Assembly (NCBI RefSeq): GCF_900188035.1
Contig: NZ_FZNN01000015.1
Coordinates: 55,830 to 119,829, forward strand
DNA: 64,000 nucleotides
Reading direction: 5' to 3'
Source: Puniceibacterium sediminis
GTDB lineage: Bacteria > Pseudomonadota > Alphaproteobacteria > Rhodobacterales > Rhodobacteraceae
The notes under the pieces are model-generated. The model was not told the origin of the DNA and made no database searches. It saw nothing but the letters and a program-made list of their open reading frames with translations. Positions 8,294-17,226 of this stretch are shown here, one piece after another (within the stretch, counting starts at the first letter, position 1; every line of letters starts with the position of its first letter). The position numbers and the translations under genes were made by a program.

Positions 8294-9406
8294 ATGCGCA
8301 CACGTGCAGCCGTGGCCCTAGAGGCCGGCAAACCGTTGGAAGTCATGGAAGTCAATCTCGAGGGCCCGAAGGCCGGCGAGGTTCTGGTCGAGATTAAGGC
8401 GACCGGTCTGTGCCATACTGACGAATTCACCCGTTCCGGTGATGACCCCGAAGGCATCTTCCCCGCGATTCTGGGCCATGAAGGTGCCGGTGTCGTGCTG
8501 GAAGTGGGCGAGGGCGTCAAAAGCCTGAAGCCCGGCGATCACGTCATTCCGCTGTACACGCCGGAATGCCGCGAATGCGAATACTGCCTGTCAGGCAAAA
8601 CCAACCTCTGCCAGGCGATCCGCGTCACGCAGGGCCAGGGCCTGATGCCCGACGGCACCACGCGTTTCTCGATGCTGGATGGCACGCCGATCTATCACTA
8701 CATGGGTTGCTCGACCTTTGCGAACCACACGGTTCTGCCGGAAATCGCGCTGGCCAAGGTGCGTGAAGATGCGCCCTTCGACAAGATCTGTTACATTGGC
8801 TGCGGGGTCACAACCGGCATCGGCGCGGTGATCAACACGGCCAAGGTCGAACTCGGCAGCCGTGCGGTTGTCTTTGGTCTGGGCGGCATCGGTCTGAACG
8901 TTATTCAGGGCCTGCGCCTTGCCGGTGCGGATCAGATCGTCGGCGTCGATCTGAATGACGACAAGGAAGAGATGGCGCGCCACTTCGGCCTGACCGACTT
9001 CGTGAACCCCAAGAAGGTCGAAGGCGATATCGTCGCGCATCTGGTCGAACTGACCAAGGGCGGGGCGGATTATACCTTTGATGCGACGGGTAACACGACT
9101 GTCATGCGGCAGGCGTTGGAATGTGCGCACAAGGGCTGGGGCACCTCGATCATCATTGGCGTGGCCAAGGCCGGCGCCGAGATTTCGACACGTCCCTTCC
9201 AGCTGGTCACGGGTCGTAACTGGCGCGGCACCGCGTTTGGCGGCGCCAAGGGCCGGACCGACGTTCCCAAGATCGTCGACTGGTACATGAACGGCAAAAT
9301 CGAGATCGATCCGATGATCACGCATACGCTGACGCTGGACGAGATCAACCACGGCTTTGAGCTCATGCACCAGGGCAAGTCGATCCGCGCGGTGGTGGTC
9401 TACTGA
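8294..9406 (+). CDS. frmA: S-(hydroxymethyl)glutathione dehydrogenase / class III alcohol dehydrogenase
   Basis: A 370-residue zinc-dependent, NAD-linked enzyme oxidising S-hydroxymethylglutathione (formaldehyde plus glutathione) to S-formylglutathione in the cytoplasm; called flhA in Paracoccus and adhI in Rhodobacter. Catalytic zinc motifs GLCHTDEF and GHEGAG are present, the four structural-zinc cysteines lie in [15 protein letters not shown], and the NAD-binding turn is GLGGIGLN. The ATG at 8294 follows GGAGG at 8283-8287; the open frame continues upstream to 7622 without homology. One base separates it from the hydrolase gene. It removes the formaldehyde made by XoxF. Confidence 0.97.
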   Translation: MRTRAAVALEAGKPLEVMEVNLEGPKAGEVLVEIKATGLCHTDEFTRSGDDPEGIFPAILGHEGAGVVLEVGEGVKSLKPGDHVIPLYTPECRECEYCLSGKTNLCQAIRVTQGQGLMPDGTTRFSMLDGTPIYHYMGCSTFANHTVLPEIALAKVREDAPFDKICYIGCGVTTGIGAVINTAKVELGSRAVVFGLGGIGLNVIQGLRLAGADQIVGVDLNDDKEEMARHFGLTDFVNPKKVEGDIVAHLVELTKGGADYTFDATGNTTVMRQALECAHKGWGTSIIIGVAKAGAEISTRPFQLVTGRNWRGTAFGGAKGRTDVPKIVDWYMNGKIEIDPMITHTLTLDEINHGFELMHQGKSIRAVVVY

Positions 9407-9407
9407 T

Positions 9408-10250
9408 ATGAGCATGGAGGTCATCTCGGAAAACAGGTGTTACGGGGGCGTGCAGGCTGTGTACTCGCATCCCTCAAACACCTGCGGAGTCGAGATGACC
9501 TTTGCGGCCTTCATTCCGCCGCAAGCCAAGGATGGCCCGGTTCCGGTACTCTGGTATCTGTCCGGGCTGACCTGCACGCATGAAAACGCGATGAACAAGG
9601 GCGGATTTCAAGAACATGCCGCCCGGCACGGCATCGCGGTGATTTATCCTGACACCTCGCCACGTGGCGATGGGGTCGCGGATGATCAGGCCTATGATCT
9701 GGGGCAGGGCGCCGGGTTCTACGTCAATGCGACGCGCGATCCGTGGCGGCGTAACTTTCGGATGTATGACTACATCGTATCCGAGCTGCGTTCAGTCGTG
9801 ACAGCCAATCTACCTGTTCAGGACGTGCACGGAATTACCGGCCATTCGATGGGTGGTCACGGAGCTTTGACCATTGCCCTTCGCAATTCCGAGCTATTTG
9901 AATCCGTATCGGCTTTTGCGCCTATCGCACATCCGACTCGTTCGGATTGGGGCCGCAAACAGCTGAGCGCCTATCTGGGCGACGACGAGACCGCATGGTC
10001 AAACCACGATTCGACCATCCTGCTCGAACAGAATGGCTGGAAGGGCGATATCCTGATCGATCAGGGCGAGGCAGATCAGTTTCTGGACCTGCTGAAGCCG
10101 GAGGCTCTGGCAGATGTCATGGCCCGTCGACGCCAGCCGGGGTTGGTACGGATGCAAAAGGGGTATGACCATTCGTACTACTTTATTAATACCTTCGCGT
10201 GTGATCATGTAGAGTGGCACGCCGAACGGTTGCACCAAACACGGCACTAG
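9408..10250 (+). CDS. fghA: S-formylglutathione hydrolase
   Basis: A 280-residue esterase-D-type alpha/beta hydrolase that cleaves S-formylglutathione to formate and glutathione. The nucleophile elbow is GHSMGGHG and the catalytic His is in YDHSYYF; WYLSGLTC near residue 50 is the family's oxyanion region. The start at 9408 lies one base after the stop of the dehydrogenase. Together the two genes give the glutathione-dependent formaldehyde to formate route; the formate is then available to FtfL at 28701-30377. Confidence 0.96.
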   Translation: MSMEVISENRCYGGVQAVYSHPSNTCGVEMTFAAFIPPQAKDGPVPVLWYLSGLTCTHENAMNKGGFQEHAARHGIAVIYPDTSPRGDGVADDQAYDLGQGAGFYVNATRDPWRRNFRMYDYIVSELRSVVTANLPVQDVHGITGHSMGGHGALTIALRNSELFESVSAFAPIAHPTRSDWGRKQLSAYLGDDETAWSNHDSTILLEQNGWKGDILIDQGEADQFLDLLKPEALADVMARRRQPGLVRMQKGYDHSYYFINTFACDHVEWHAERLHQTRH

Positions 10251-10261
10251 AAAGGAACGAA

Positions 10262-10672
10262 ATGCTAAACAAAATGTTCAGCGCAGTTTGCCTTCTGGCG
10301 ATGACGGCAGGATACGCCGCCGCCGAAAGTCATTCGGCGGGCGACGCTGCCAAGGGTGAAAAAGTTTTTCGCAAGTGCATGGCTTGCCACGCTGTGGGGC
10401 CGGATGCCAAGAACAAGGTCGGACCCGAGCTTAACGGCATCGTTGGTCGTCACGTCGGCGCGCTCGCGGATTTCGGCTATTCCGACGCGATGAAGGCCAA
10501 GGGCGATGAGGGTCTTGTCTGGGATGCAGAAAGCCTGGCCGCCTTCCTCGAAAAGCCGCGTGATTACGTCAAAGGCACCAAGATGTCCTTTGCCGGTCTG
10601 CGCAAGGATGACGATCGCGCCAACGTGATCGCCTATCTCGCTACGTTCAATGCTGAAGGGGGAGGATCCTAA
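10262..10672 (+). CDS. Class I c-type cytochrome (c2/c550-like), periplasmic
   Basis: A 136-residue protein with a signal peptide (residues 1-21, ending YAAA), one haem-binding CMACH (Cys39, Cys42, His43) and a probable Met108 axial ligand in GTKMSFAG. The fold signature GPELNGIVGR is typical of mitochondrial-type/c2 cytochromes. It sits between fghA and xoxF. It may carry electrons from XoxG to the terminal oxidase, in the way cytochrome c550 does in Paracoccus. The start at 10262 follows AAAGGAACGA; it begins 11 bases after the end of fghA. Confidence 0.9.
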   Translation: MLNKMFSAVCLLAMTAGYAAAESHSAGDAAKGEKVFRKCMACHAVGPDAKNKVGPELNGIVGRHVGALADFGYSDAMKAKGDEGLVWDAESLAAFLEKPRDYVKGTKMSFAGLRKDDDRANVIAYLATFNAEGGGS

Positions 10673-10812
10673 GACACAAACGAACTGCACCTGACCGGTC
10701 GGAGGAAATTGGAGCCGGGCAGATGTAAAGAAACCCTGTCGTGAACGCGCCCCCTGAAGGAGCGCATCGGAAGGGTTGCCACTATGGCACTACGTCAACA
10801 AGGGAGTTGGAA

Positions 10813-12612
10813 ATGAAAAAGCTATTTGCTTTGACCTCGGGAATCGCACTCTGCGCCGGTATGGCTAGCGCGAACGATGACCTGATGGGACTGATTGATG
10901 ACCCGAACCAGTGGGCCATCCAGACAGGTGACTACAAGAACCAGCGCTATTCCAAGCTGGACCAGATCACCAAGGATAACGTCGGTGACCTGCAGGTTGC
11001 ATGGACCATGTCCACGGGTGTTCTGCGCGGCCACGAAGGTTCGCCTCTGGTGATCGGTGATACGATGTATCTCCACACACCGTTCCCGAATATCGTCTAC
11101 GCACTCGATCTGAATGCCGAAGGCAAGATCAAGTGGAAGTATGAGCCCAAGCAGGACCCGGACGTCATCCCGGTCATGTGCTGTGACACCGTCAACCGCG
11201 GTGTGGCTTATGCAGACGGCAAGATCTTCCTGCATCAGGCTGACACGACTGTTGTTGCTCTGAACGCAGACACTGGTGCTGTGGAATGGTCCGTCGTGAA
11301 CGGCGATCCGTCCAAGGGCGAAACCAACACCGCGACCGTCATTCCGATCAAAGACAAGGTCATCGTCGGTATCTCGGGTGGTGAATTCGGTGTGCGCGGT
11401 TCCGTGACTGCTTACAATATCGCTGACGGTTCGCTGGCTTGGCGCGCCTATTCCATGGGTCCTGACAGCGACATCTTGGTCGATCCGGAAACCACTATGC
11501 ACCTGGGCCAGCCGGTTGGCGCTGATTCCGGCACGAACACCTGGGAAGGTGATCAGTGGATGATCGGTGGCGGCACCACATGGGGCTGGTATTCCTACGA
11601 TCCCGATCTGAACCTCGTGTATTACGGTACGGGCAACCCGTCGACATGGAACCCGGCACAGCGTCCTGGTGACAACCGCTGGTCGATGACCATCATGGCG
11701 CGTGATGCCGACACCGGTATGGCCAAGTGGTTCTACCAGATGACCCCGCATGACGAGTGGGACTTTGACGGCATCAACGAGATGATCCTCACGGAGCAGA
11801 CCATTGATGGCACAGAGCGCAAGCTTCTGACCCACTTTGACCGTAACGGCCTGGGCTATACCCTTGACCGTGAAACTGGTGAGCTTCTGGTCGCTGAAAA
11901 GTTCGACCCGGCTGTGAACTGGACAACCGGCGTTGTCATGGACAAGGAGTCGCCCGAGTACGGTCGTCCCCAGGTCGTTGCTCAGTACTCGACCGAGCAG
12001 AACGGCGAAGACGTGAACTCCACCGGCATCTGCCCTGCCGCTCTGGGTTCCAAGGACCAGCAGCCTGCGGCCTACTCGCCCCAGACCGAGCTGTTCTACG
12101 TGCCGACAAACCACGTCTGCATGGACTACGAACCCTTCCGCGTGTCCTACACTGCCGGTCAGCCCTACGTTGGCGCGACGCTGGCAATGTACCCGGCACC
12201 GGACAGCCATGGCGGCATGGGTAACTTCATCGCATGGGACGGCAAAGAGGGTAAGATCGCATGGTCCATCCCCGAGCAGTTCTCGGTGTGGTCTGGTGCT
12301 CTGGCAACCGCGGGCGACGTCGTGTTCTACGGCACGCTCGAAGGCTACCTCAAGGCAGTTGACGCGCAGACAGGTGATCTTCTCTACAAGTTCAAGACAC
12401 CGTCGGGCATCATCGGTAACGTGATGACCTACACCCATGACGACAAGCAGTATGTCGGCATTCTGTCGGGTGTTGGCGGCTGGGCCGGTATCGGTCTTGC
12501 GGCTGGTCTGACCAACCCGAACGATGGTCTGGGCGCCGTGGGTGGTTATGCCGCTCTCAGCGACTACACCGCGCTTGGTGGTCAGCTGACCGTCTTCAGC
12601 CTGCCTAACTAA
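10813..12612 (+). CDS. xoxF: Lanthanide-type PQQ-dependent methanol dehydrogenase XoxF
   Basis: A 599-residue periplasmic quinoprotein with a signal peptide (residues 1-21, ending ASA) and an eight-bladed propeller with tryptophan-docking repeats. The vicinal cysteines Cys123-Cys124 (VMCCDT) that contact PQQ are present. The catalytic aspartate Asp317 is followed by Asp319 (EWDFDG). The second Asp is the recognised marker of lanthanide-dependent XoxF; calcium MxaF enzymes have Ala there. It oxidises methanol (and possibly formaldehyde) and reduces a c-type cytochrome. The ATG at 10813 follows AGGGAG; an upstream in-frame start at 10741 would bury the signal peptide. A hairpin lies between it and xoxG. 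Confidence 0.97.
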   Translation: MKKLFALTSGIALCAGMASANDDLMGLIDDPNQWAIQTGDYKNQRYSKLDQITKDNVGDLQVAWTMSTGVLRGHEGSPLVIGDTMYLHTPFPNIVYALDLNAEGKIKWKYEPKQDPDVIPVMCCDTVNRGVAYADGKIFLHQADTTVVALNADTGAVEWSVVNGDPSKGETNTATVIPIKDKVIVGISGGEFGVRGSVTAYNIADGSLAWRAYSMGPDSDILVDPETTMHLGQPVGADSGTNTWEGDQWMIGGGTTWGWYSYDPDLNLVYYGTGNPSTWNPAQRPGDNRWSMTIMARDADTGMAKWFYQMTPHDEWDFDGINEMILTEQTIDGTERKLLTHFDRNGLGYTLDRETGELLVAEKFDPAVNWTTGVVMDKESPEYGRPQVVAQYSTEQNGEDVNSTGICPAALGSKDQQPAAYSPQTELFYVPTNHVCMDYEPFRVSYTAGQPYVGATLAMYPAPDSHGGMGNFIAWDGKEGKIAWSIPEQFSVWSGALATAGDVVFYGTLEGYLKAVDAQTGDLLYKFKTPSGIIGNVMTYTHDDKQYVGILSGVGGWAGIGLAAGLTNPNDGLGAVGGYAALSDYTALGGQLTVFSLPN

Positions 12613-12627
12613 GGTACGCGCAACCAG

Positions 12628-12665
12628 AAGGGCCGACATGCCAGACCGGTGTGTCGGCCCTTTCT
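12628..12665 (+). terminator. Intercistronic terminator/attenuator between xoxF and xoxG
   Basis: A perfect 11-bp stem (12628-12638 with 12652-12662) encloses a 13-base loop and runs into TTTCTC. It begins 16 bases after the xoxF stop and 73 bases before xoxG. It looks like a partial Rho-independent terminator that would leave xoxF mRNA in excess of downstream mRNA, or protect the xoxF 3' end. Confidence 0.75.
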
Positions 12666-12700
12666 CCCTAATGTTCCCCCCCAACCGAAAGGTCCGCCTT

Positions 12701-13240
12701 ATGAAGCGTGCCGCTTCTCCCATTTTTGTCGCCGCGATCATGGCGCTTGGACTTCCCGTCGCTGCCAGCGCTCAGGCCTGGAGCGATCAGGCGATCGACC
12801 CCGCCGCAGATCATCCCGAAGTGCCCGTCTCCTACGAAGACGGTGGCCGCTACTACACCGAAGACGATATCCCGACCTTCAACATCGGCGATGACGGCGC
12901 TGTTGATTGGCTGTCCTTTTCGGGCTTTCGTCGGTACCATTCGGAATGTCACGTATGCCACGGTCCCGATGGCGAGGGTTCCACCTACGCACCGAAGATC
13001 AAGAATTCTGCCGTGAACCTTGAATACTACGACTTTGTCGATGTCGTCGTGAACGGGCGTAAAAGCGGCAACTCTGTCATGCCGCACTTTGGCGACAACA
13101 AGAACGTCATGTGCTACCTTGACGACATCTACGTCTATCTCAAGGCCCGGGGCATGGAAGCCATTCCGCGTGGCCGTCCGGCCAAGAAAGCCGGCAAATC
13201 CGATCTGATCGCAGAGACTGAAAATGCCTGCATGGGCTGA
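12701..13240 (+). CDS. xoxG: Methanol-metabolism c-type cytochrome (XoxG/CycB, c553i-like)
   Basis: A 179-residue exported cytochrome with signal peptide (residues 1-24, ending ASA) and haem site CHVCH (Cys83, Cys86, His87). Two further cysteines (VMCYL and the near-terminal ENACMG) make the four-cysteine pattern of the methanol-metabolism-related cytochrome family. A Met in NSVMPHF is the likely sixth ligand. It is the expected electron acceptor of XoxF. The ATG at 12701 is chosen; the open frame from 12638 would start inside the terminator hairpin. The last 17 bases overlap xoxJ. Confidence 0.92.
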   Translation: MKRAASPIFVAAIMALGLPVAASAQAWSDQAIDPAADHPEVPVSYEDGGRYYTEDDIPTFNIGDDGAVDWLSFSGFRRYHSECHVCHGPDGEGSTYAPKIKNSAVNLEYYDFVDVVVNGRKSGNSVMPHFGDNKNVMCYLDDIYVYLKARGMEAIPRGRPAKKAGKSDLIAETENACMG

Positions 13241-14072
13241 AAAAACTCTGGCACTCACCGTTGCCGTCGCGGCCCTGCTTTTCTCACAAGCAGGGCCAGG
13301 AGGCGCGCAGACGTCTGACCTCGTGTCGAAATCCGCGTTCCGGGTCTGCGCTGATCCTGCAAACGCGCCGATGTCCGATAAAGAGGGCACAGGATTCGAG
13401 AACAAGATTGCCGAACTGTTTGCCGCCAAGCTGAATCTGCCGCTTCAGTACGAATGGTATCCGATGGCGACCGGGTTTATCCGCAACTCACTGGGCGCCA
13501 ACAAATGCGACGTTGTCATCGGCTATGCTCAAGGGCACGAGCTGGTGCTGAACACCAACCATTACATGACCTCGGTTTTCACGCTGGTGGTGCCCAAGGA
13601 GTCTGCCCTTGCCGAAGTGACGGAACTGTCGGACGCTCGGCTCAAGGACGTTGATATCGGCATCATCGCAGGCAGCCCGCCGGCCACGCATATGGCCCGG
13701 AATGGTCTGCTGAAAAACGCCAAGGCCTATAATCTGGTCGTAGACAGGCGCTATGAATCCCCGACCGTCGATCTGCTGAACGATGTACAGACGGGTGTCA
13801 CCGGGGCGGCAATCCTTTGGGGGCCAATCGCAGGGCCATTGGTCAAAACGGACTATCCCGATCTGAAAGTGATCCCGCTGCTGAAAGAAACGCTGCCGCC
13901 GCGGCTGTTCTTTCGGATCACAATGGGCGTTCGGATGGGCGAAAAGGTCTGGGAACGCAAGTTGAACTCCCTCATCCGCCGCCATCAGGACGAGATCAAC
14001 GCCATTCTGGTCGAGGCCGGTGTGCCACTGGTCAACGACATGGGGACCGAAGTGATGACGGTGGGGCAGTGA
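13224..14072 (+). CDS. xoxJ: XoxJ/MoxJ-like periplasmic binding protein
   Basis: A 282-residue exported protein of the extracellular solute-binding family 3 fold, with a signal peptide ending near GAQ (residue 29) and the segment FRVCADPANAPMS typical of quinoprotein-associated MoxJ/XoxJ. XoxJ is needed for or stimulates XoxF activation; it has no cognate transporter of its own. It starts 17 bases inside xoxG and its stop shares a base with the next ATG (TGATG), giving a tight xoxG-xoxJ-CXXCW unit as in Paracoccus and other methylotrophs. Confidence 0.92.
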   Translation: MPAWAEKTLALTVAVAALLFSQAGPGGAQTSDLVSKSAFRVCADPANAPMSDKEGTGFENKIAELFAAKLNLPLQYEWYPMATGFIRNSLGANKCDVVIGYAQGHELVLNTNHYMTSVFTLVVPKESALAEVTELSDARLKDVDIGIIAGSPPATHMARNGLLKNAKAYNLVVDRRYESPTVDLLNDVQTGVTGAAILWGPIAGPLVKTDYPDLKVIPLLKETLPPRLFFRITMGVRMGEKVWERKLNSLIRRHQDEINAILVEAGVPLVNDMGTEVMTVGQ

Positions 14073-14611
14073 TGCCCCGCCTGGCAGTCTGGGCATTCGG
14101 TGCCCTACTGCCATTCGCCGCCTGGGCGGCCGACGAACCTGCCGAATATCGCATGGATGAATTCCGCGCACCGGTGCCTGCGACATTGGCGGGGGCGACT
14201 GTGGTCGGTCCAGAGACGGCATATGATCTATGGCAAACAGGGCAGGTCGCCTTTGTCGATGTTCTGCCACAGGCTCCAAAACCTGCGGGTCTGCCGGAAG
14301 GCACGATCTGGCACGAAAAGAAACGCAATTCCATTCCCGGAACGATCTGGCTGCCGAATGTTGGCTATGGTGCACTGGCCGAAAGTTACCATGCCTATTT
14401 CCGCGAAGGTCTGTCCAAAGCCACCAGCGGGGACATGGATCATCCTGTGCTGTTCTTCTGTCTGGAAGACTGCTGGATGTCGTGGAACGCGGCCAAGCGG
14501 GCCCTCGAATACGGCTACACCACCGTCTACTGGTTGCCCGAAGGCACTGATGGCTGGGCCCTTTGGGATTACCCTCTGGAGGAAGTAAAGCCCGAGCCCG
14601 AGCCGAAATAG
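14072..14611 (+). CDS. PQQ-dependent catabolism-associated CXXCW motif protein (rhodanese-like)
   Basis: A 179-residue exported protein with a signal peptide ending AWA (about residue 19) and a rhodanese-like fold in which the active loop reads FFCLEDCWMSW, the CXXCW signature of a family found with PQQ alcohol dehydrogenases. The cysteine pair may handle sulfur, copper or redox chemistry needed for cytochrome or dehydrogenase maturation. The frame extends back to 13817, but the ATG at 14072 overlaps the xoxJ stop and starts the signal peptide. It is the last gene of the plus-strand xox operon; a convergent SoxYZ-like gene follows. Confidence 0.9.
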   Translation: MPRLAVWAFGALLPFAAWAADEPAEYRMDEFRAPVPATLAGATVVGPETAYDLWQTGQVAFVDVLPQAPKPAGLPEGTIWHEKKRNSIPGTIWLPNVGYGALAESYHAYFREGLSKATSGDMDHPVLFFCLEDCWMSWNAAKRALEYGYTTVYWLPEGTDGWALWDYPLEEVKPEPEPK

Positions 14612-14654
14612 CAGCCGGAACGTTCTCTTGCTTTAAGTCCCTCGCGTGCCCGAA

Positions 14655-15458
14655 TTAGTAACCTGTCAGGCGCTTTTTGGCATGGGTCACGGTGCCATCG
14701 GTGTCGGTCATCGTCACATCCACTGATTGCGTCTGCCCGGGAATGCCCAGACTCACGCGCGGGTTTTCAGACAGCGAAATACTGCCTGTCATGTCCACAT
14801 AACCCGCACCGTCCAGATCAATCTGGACATCCTCGACATAGCGCATCGGCACGAATAGCAGGGTGATCTGGTCCATCTGCATGCCGGAGTTGCTGGGGTG
14901 CGAGATATCCAGATCCAGCCGCTGCTGGCGCAAAGACAGTGCGCTCAGCTTTTCGCTGCCCATCAATTGGTCGATCCCGATGGTCATGTTGCCCAGCGTG
15001 GCCAGCGCCTCTTCCAGATCAGAGCCCGGAGGCGCCGAACAGGCCCCCTGACCAGAGGTCTTGACGAAAGTTTCGGCGACGAACAGCTGGCCGTCGGTGG
15101 TTTCGGCCACGATATGCATCGGCGTCGGTCCGTTGATCCGCATCGTCACATCGAAAAAGAACCGTGGCAGCGGCTGCTCAAGGCTGAACACAGCAGAGAC
15201 CGGCATCGGATTTTCATCCAGGATCAGCGTCACACTACCCAGCAGCAGGCCATCGGGCGCCGCGATCTGGGCCGCGACCTGGGTACGGGCATCGTCGCCG
15301 GTGCGGTAGGGCACGTCGATCGAGATATACGGCGCGCCGTCGTTCAGAACCCGGTCTTCATACAGAGCCTCGGACAGGTCGGGCCAGGCGGGATCATAGG
15401 CAAAGGCGGGCAGGGCGGATGCCAGCACCAGTGGCAGGGTCAGAGCCGTGAGTTTCAT
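14655..15458 (-). CDS. Second quinoprotein-associated SoxYZ-like carrier protein
   Basis: A 267-residue exported protein, signal peptide ending AFA (residue 20), paralogous to the protein at 5378-6187: both have the mid-protein carrier cysteine (Cys140 in GQGACSAP here), a DENPxP motif in the SoxY-like half and an ISLSENP-like motif in the SoxZ-like half. The family is a fused SoxYZ-type carrier associated with PQQ dehydrogenases. It is the last gene of a minus-strand group with a beta-propeller and an MxaD-like protein. The metallohydrolase at 6324-7364 is the likely partner enzyme for one or both carriers. Confidence 0.85.
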   Translation of the reverse strand: MKLTALTLPLVLASALPAFAYDPAWPDLSEALYEDRVLNDGAPYISIDVPYRTGDDARTQVAAQIAAPDGLLLGSVTLILDENPMPVSAVFSLEQPLPRFFFDVTMRINGPTPMHIVAETTDGQLFVAETFVKTSGQGACSAPPGSDLEEALATLGNMTIGIDQLMGSEKLSALSLRQQRLDLDISHPSNSGMQMDQITLLFVPMRYVEDVQIDLDGAGYVDMTGSISLSENPRVSLGIPGQTQSVDVTMTDTDGTVTHAKKRLTGY

Positions 15459-15460
15459 AT

Positions 15461-16441
15461 TCAGTTCCTCTGCTGAATGAACGTACCAAAGGCGCGCGGT
15501 CCATCGCCAGTTTCGATTTCTCCCACCACCTCCATCGTGGACGCATCGATCAGGCTGACCGTATTCGAAAACCAGTTCGCAACGACAATGGTAGCGCCAT
15601 CGGTGCTTGTGTCTATGCCTTCGGGATATTCGCCGACCTCAACGGTTTGCAGTGGCGCGTAAGTGGCAAGGTCCAAGACGCTGACCGTGTCCGCATACTG
15701 GTTGGTCACAAAGGCCCGTCCGAGCGCAAAAGCCACACCGTAAGGGCGTTCGCCGACGGCTATTGTGGCAAGTGTCTCACCTGATTGCGGATCGATCACT
15801 GTGACATCATTTGTGCCGACATTGGCGACAAATAACCGCCCGTCTGGGGCAAAGCGCAGGCCAAAGGGGCGGGTGCCAACGGTGGGGCGCAGACGCAGTT
15901 CCAGCGTATCCAGCGCAAAGATCGATACCTGATCGGAATCCCGGTCCGCCGAGGCGAGCCATCTACCGTCCGCCGAAACGGCAAGGCCGGCCGGAGCGCT
16001 GCCGGTTTCGAGCATCTGCAGAAGTTCCAGCGTTTCGGCGTCCATCACCCAGATACGGGCATTGTACCAGTCCGACACGAAGATGCGTTCAAGCCCCGGG
16101 TCATAGACAACGCCGATGGGTCCGCCATCCAACTGCGCAGCGGCCAGGATTGATCCATCCTGATCCAACCGGCGGACCACTTTGCTGTCGGGAGAGACGG
16201 TAAACACATGGCCCGCGCCATCCACTGCCACGCCTGCCGGTTTGCCGGGAACAGAGATGCGCGAGACCTCTTCGCGGCTGTCCAGATCCAGAATGCTCAG
16301 CTCCTGGCTGTTCTGGTTGGTCACATAAGCAAAATCCCCCGCCACCAGTGGGCTGGTGCCGAGGGCAAGAACGGGAATAATCCCGAAAAGGGCGTTACGG
16401 CGCGCCAAAGCGTTCCACGAGGGCCGCCATACCCGCCTCAT
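15461..16441 (-). CDS. YVTN-type beta-propeller protein, exported
   Basis: About 326 residues: an N-terminal basic region and hydrophobic segment (IIPVLALGTSPLVAG) followed by seven-bladed YVTN repeats (FAYVTNQ, IFVSDWYN, LFVANVGTN, AFVTNQYAD, IVVANWFSN). Such propellers accompany PQQ-dependent catabolism systems as periplasmic proteins of unknown exact role. The start is uncertain: ATG 16462 overlaps the upstream gene most, ATG 16441 has a GGAG site just ahead, and a TTG near 16413 is possible. It overlaps the end of the MxaD-like gene and leaves 2 bases to the SoxYZ-like gene. Related to, but distinct from, the propeller at 18430-19404. Confidence 0.8.
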   Translation of the reverse strand: MRRVWRPSWNALARRNALFGIIPVLALGTSPLVAGDFAYVTNQNSQELSILDLDSREEVSRISVPGKPAGVAVDGAGHVFTVSPDSKVVRRLDQDGSILAAAQLDGGPIGVVYDPGLERIFVSDWYNARIWVMDAETLELLQMLETGSAPAGLAVSADGRWLASADRDSDQVSIFALDTLELRLRPTVGTRPFGLRFAPDGRLFVANVGTNDVTVIDPQSGETLATIAVGERPYGVAFALGRAFVTNQYADTVSVLDLATYAPLQTVEVGEYPEGIDTSTDGATIVVANWFSNTVSLIDASTMEVVGEIETGDGPRAFGTFIQQRN

Positions 16442-16931
16442 AGACTCCGGTGACGGCTGCAATAGCAGCTTCGTCGTTCAGTTCCGCAGGCGGGTCGTTG
16501 TTCGGGTAGCCGCGGTAAAAGGCGCCACGCCATTCAACCAGAGATCCGCCGCCATCGCGCGGCTTGACCGTGAGGTGGGACGAATAGTTGGTCACTGGCA
16601 GCACTTCGACTGCGACGTCATCGATGCGGTAGGAATAGGTCATCTTGGTTGCATCGTATTTGTACAGCGACTCAGTGATGGTCGGGCCACCTGCCTCGCC
16701 CAGCACCAGAACGCGGATCGAATCGATATCGTTGCCGCCCTCGCCCTGGGTCTCGAACACAGCCGGATGCCAGCTCATGTCATGAAAATTGCCAATCGCT
16801 TCCCACACGGCGGCGGGGTCGGCGGCCACTTCGGTGGTCACGGTGACCTTTTGCCGGGAGGGGCCGTGGGCCAGGGCCATACCGGGCAGGATCAGCCCCA
16901 GCACCACCATCAGGTTTCTAAGTTGTCGCAT
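16395..16931 (-). CDS. MxaD-like SRPBCC family periplasmic protein
   Basis: A 178-residue protein with a signal peptide ending ALA (residue 21) and an SRPBCC/polyketide-cyclase-like domain (START-type helix-grip fold; AAVWEAIGNF, then the beta segments and a C-terminal amphipathic helix). MxaD, which assists methanol dehydrogenase-cytochrome interaction in classical systems, belongs to this superfamily, so an MxaD-like role with XoxF is a reasonable inference. First gene of a minus-strand operon with the propeller and SoxYZ-like genes, divergent from the binding protein at 17227. Confidence 0.8.
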   Translation of the reverse strand: MRQLRNLMVVLGLILPGMALAHGPSRQKVTVTTEVAADPAAVWEAIGNFHDMSWHPAVFETQGEGGNDIDSIRVLVLGEAGGPTITESLYKYDATKMTYSYRIDDVAVEVLPVTNYSSHLTVKPRDGGGSLVEWRGAFYRGYPNNDPPAELNDEAAIAAVTGVYEAGMAALVERFGAP

Positions 16932-17226
16932 GGGTCCTCACGTTTTGAAGAAGGTGTTTTCGGAAAGCGGGTTGTTCCGTGGGTGTGAACGTCGCCGCTG
17001 TGCGCGGCGATGTCCAGTGCCTCTCCCAGGATGTCGCGCGCTTGCAGCCCGCATAGGAACGGGTCCGGTGCTGAACATCAGCAAGGCGGGCAGGGTGGAA
17101 TGGTACATGTCCGCCATCGTGTTGCAGCCACGCAGGTGCGGCAATGCTCCAAAAGTATTGGTATGGGTGGCACGCCTTCTCTGGCACTGTTCGTGAAAGC
17201 TCCGGAATAGGGGCAGGGAGGATACC
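16932..17226. promoter_or_regulatory. Divergent intergenic region between two quinoprotein-accessory operons
   Basis: 295 bases separate the MxaD-like gene (minus) and the ABC binding-protein gene (plus). It must hold promoters for both operons. GGGAGG at 17216-17221 is the ribosome site for the TTG start at 17227. I could not define -35/-10 elements or an operator with confidence, and short open frames here show no protein family. Confidence 0.5.

Noticed and set aside
12638..12700. Upstream start for xoxG
   Set aside because: It would start within the xoxF terminator hairpin and place 21 residues before a normal signal peptide.
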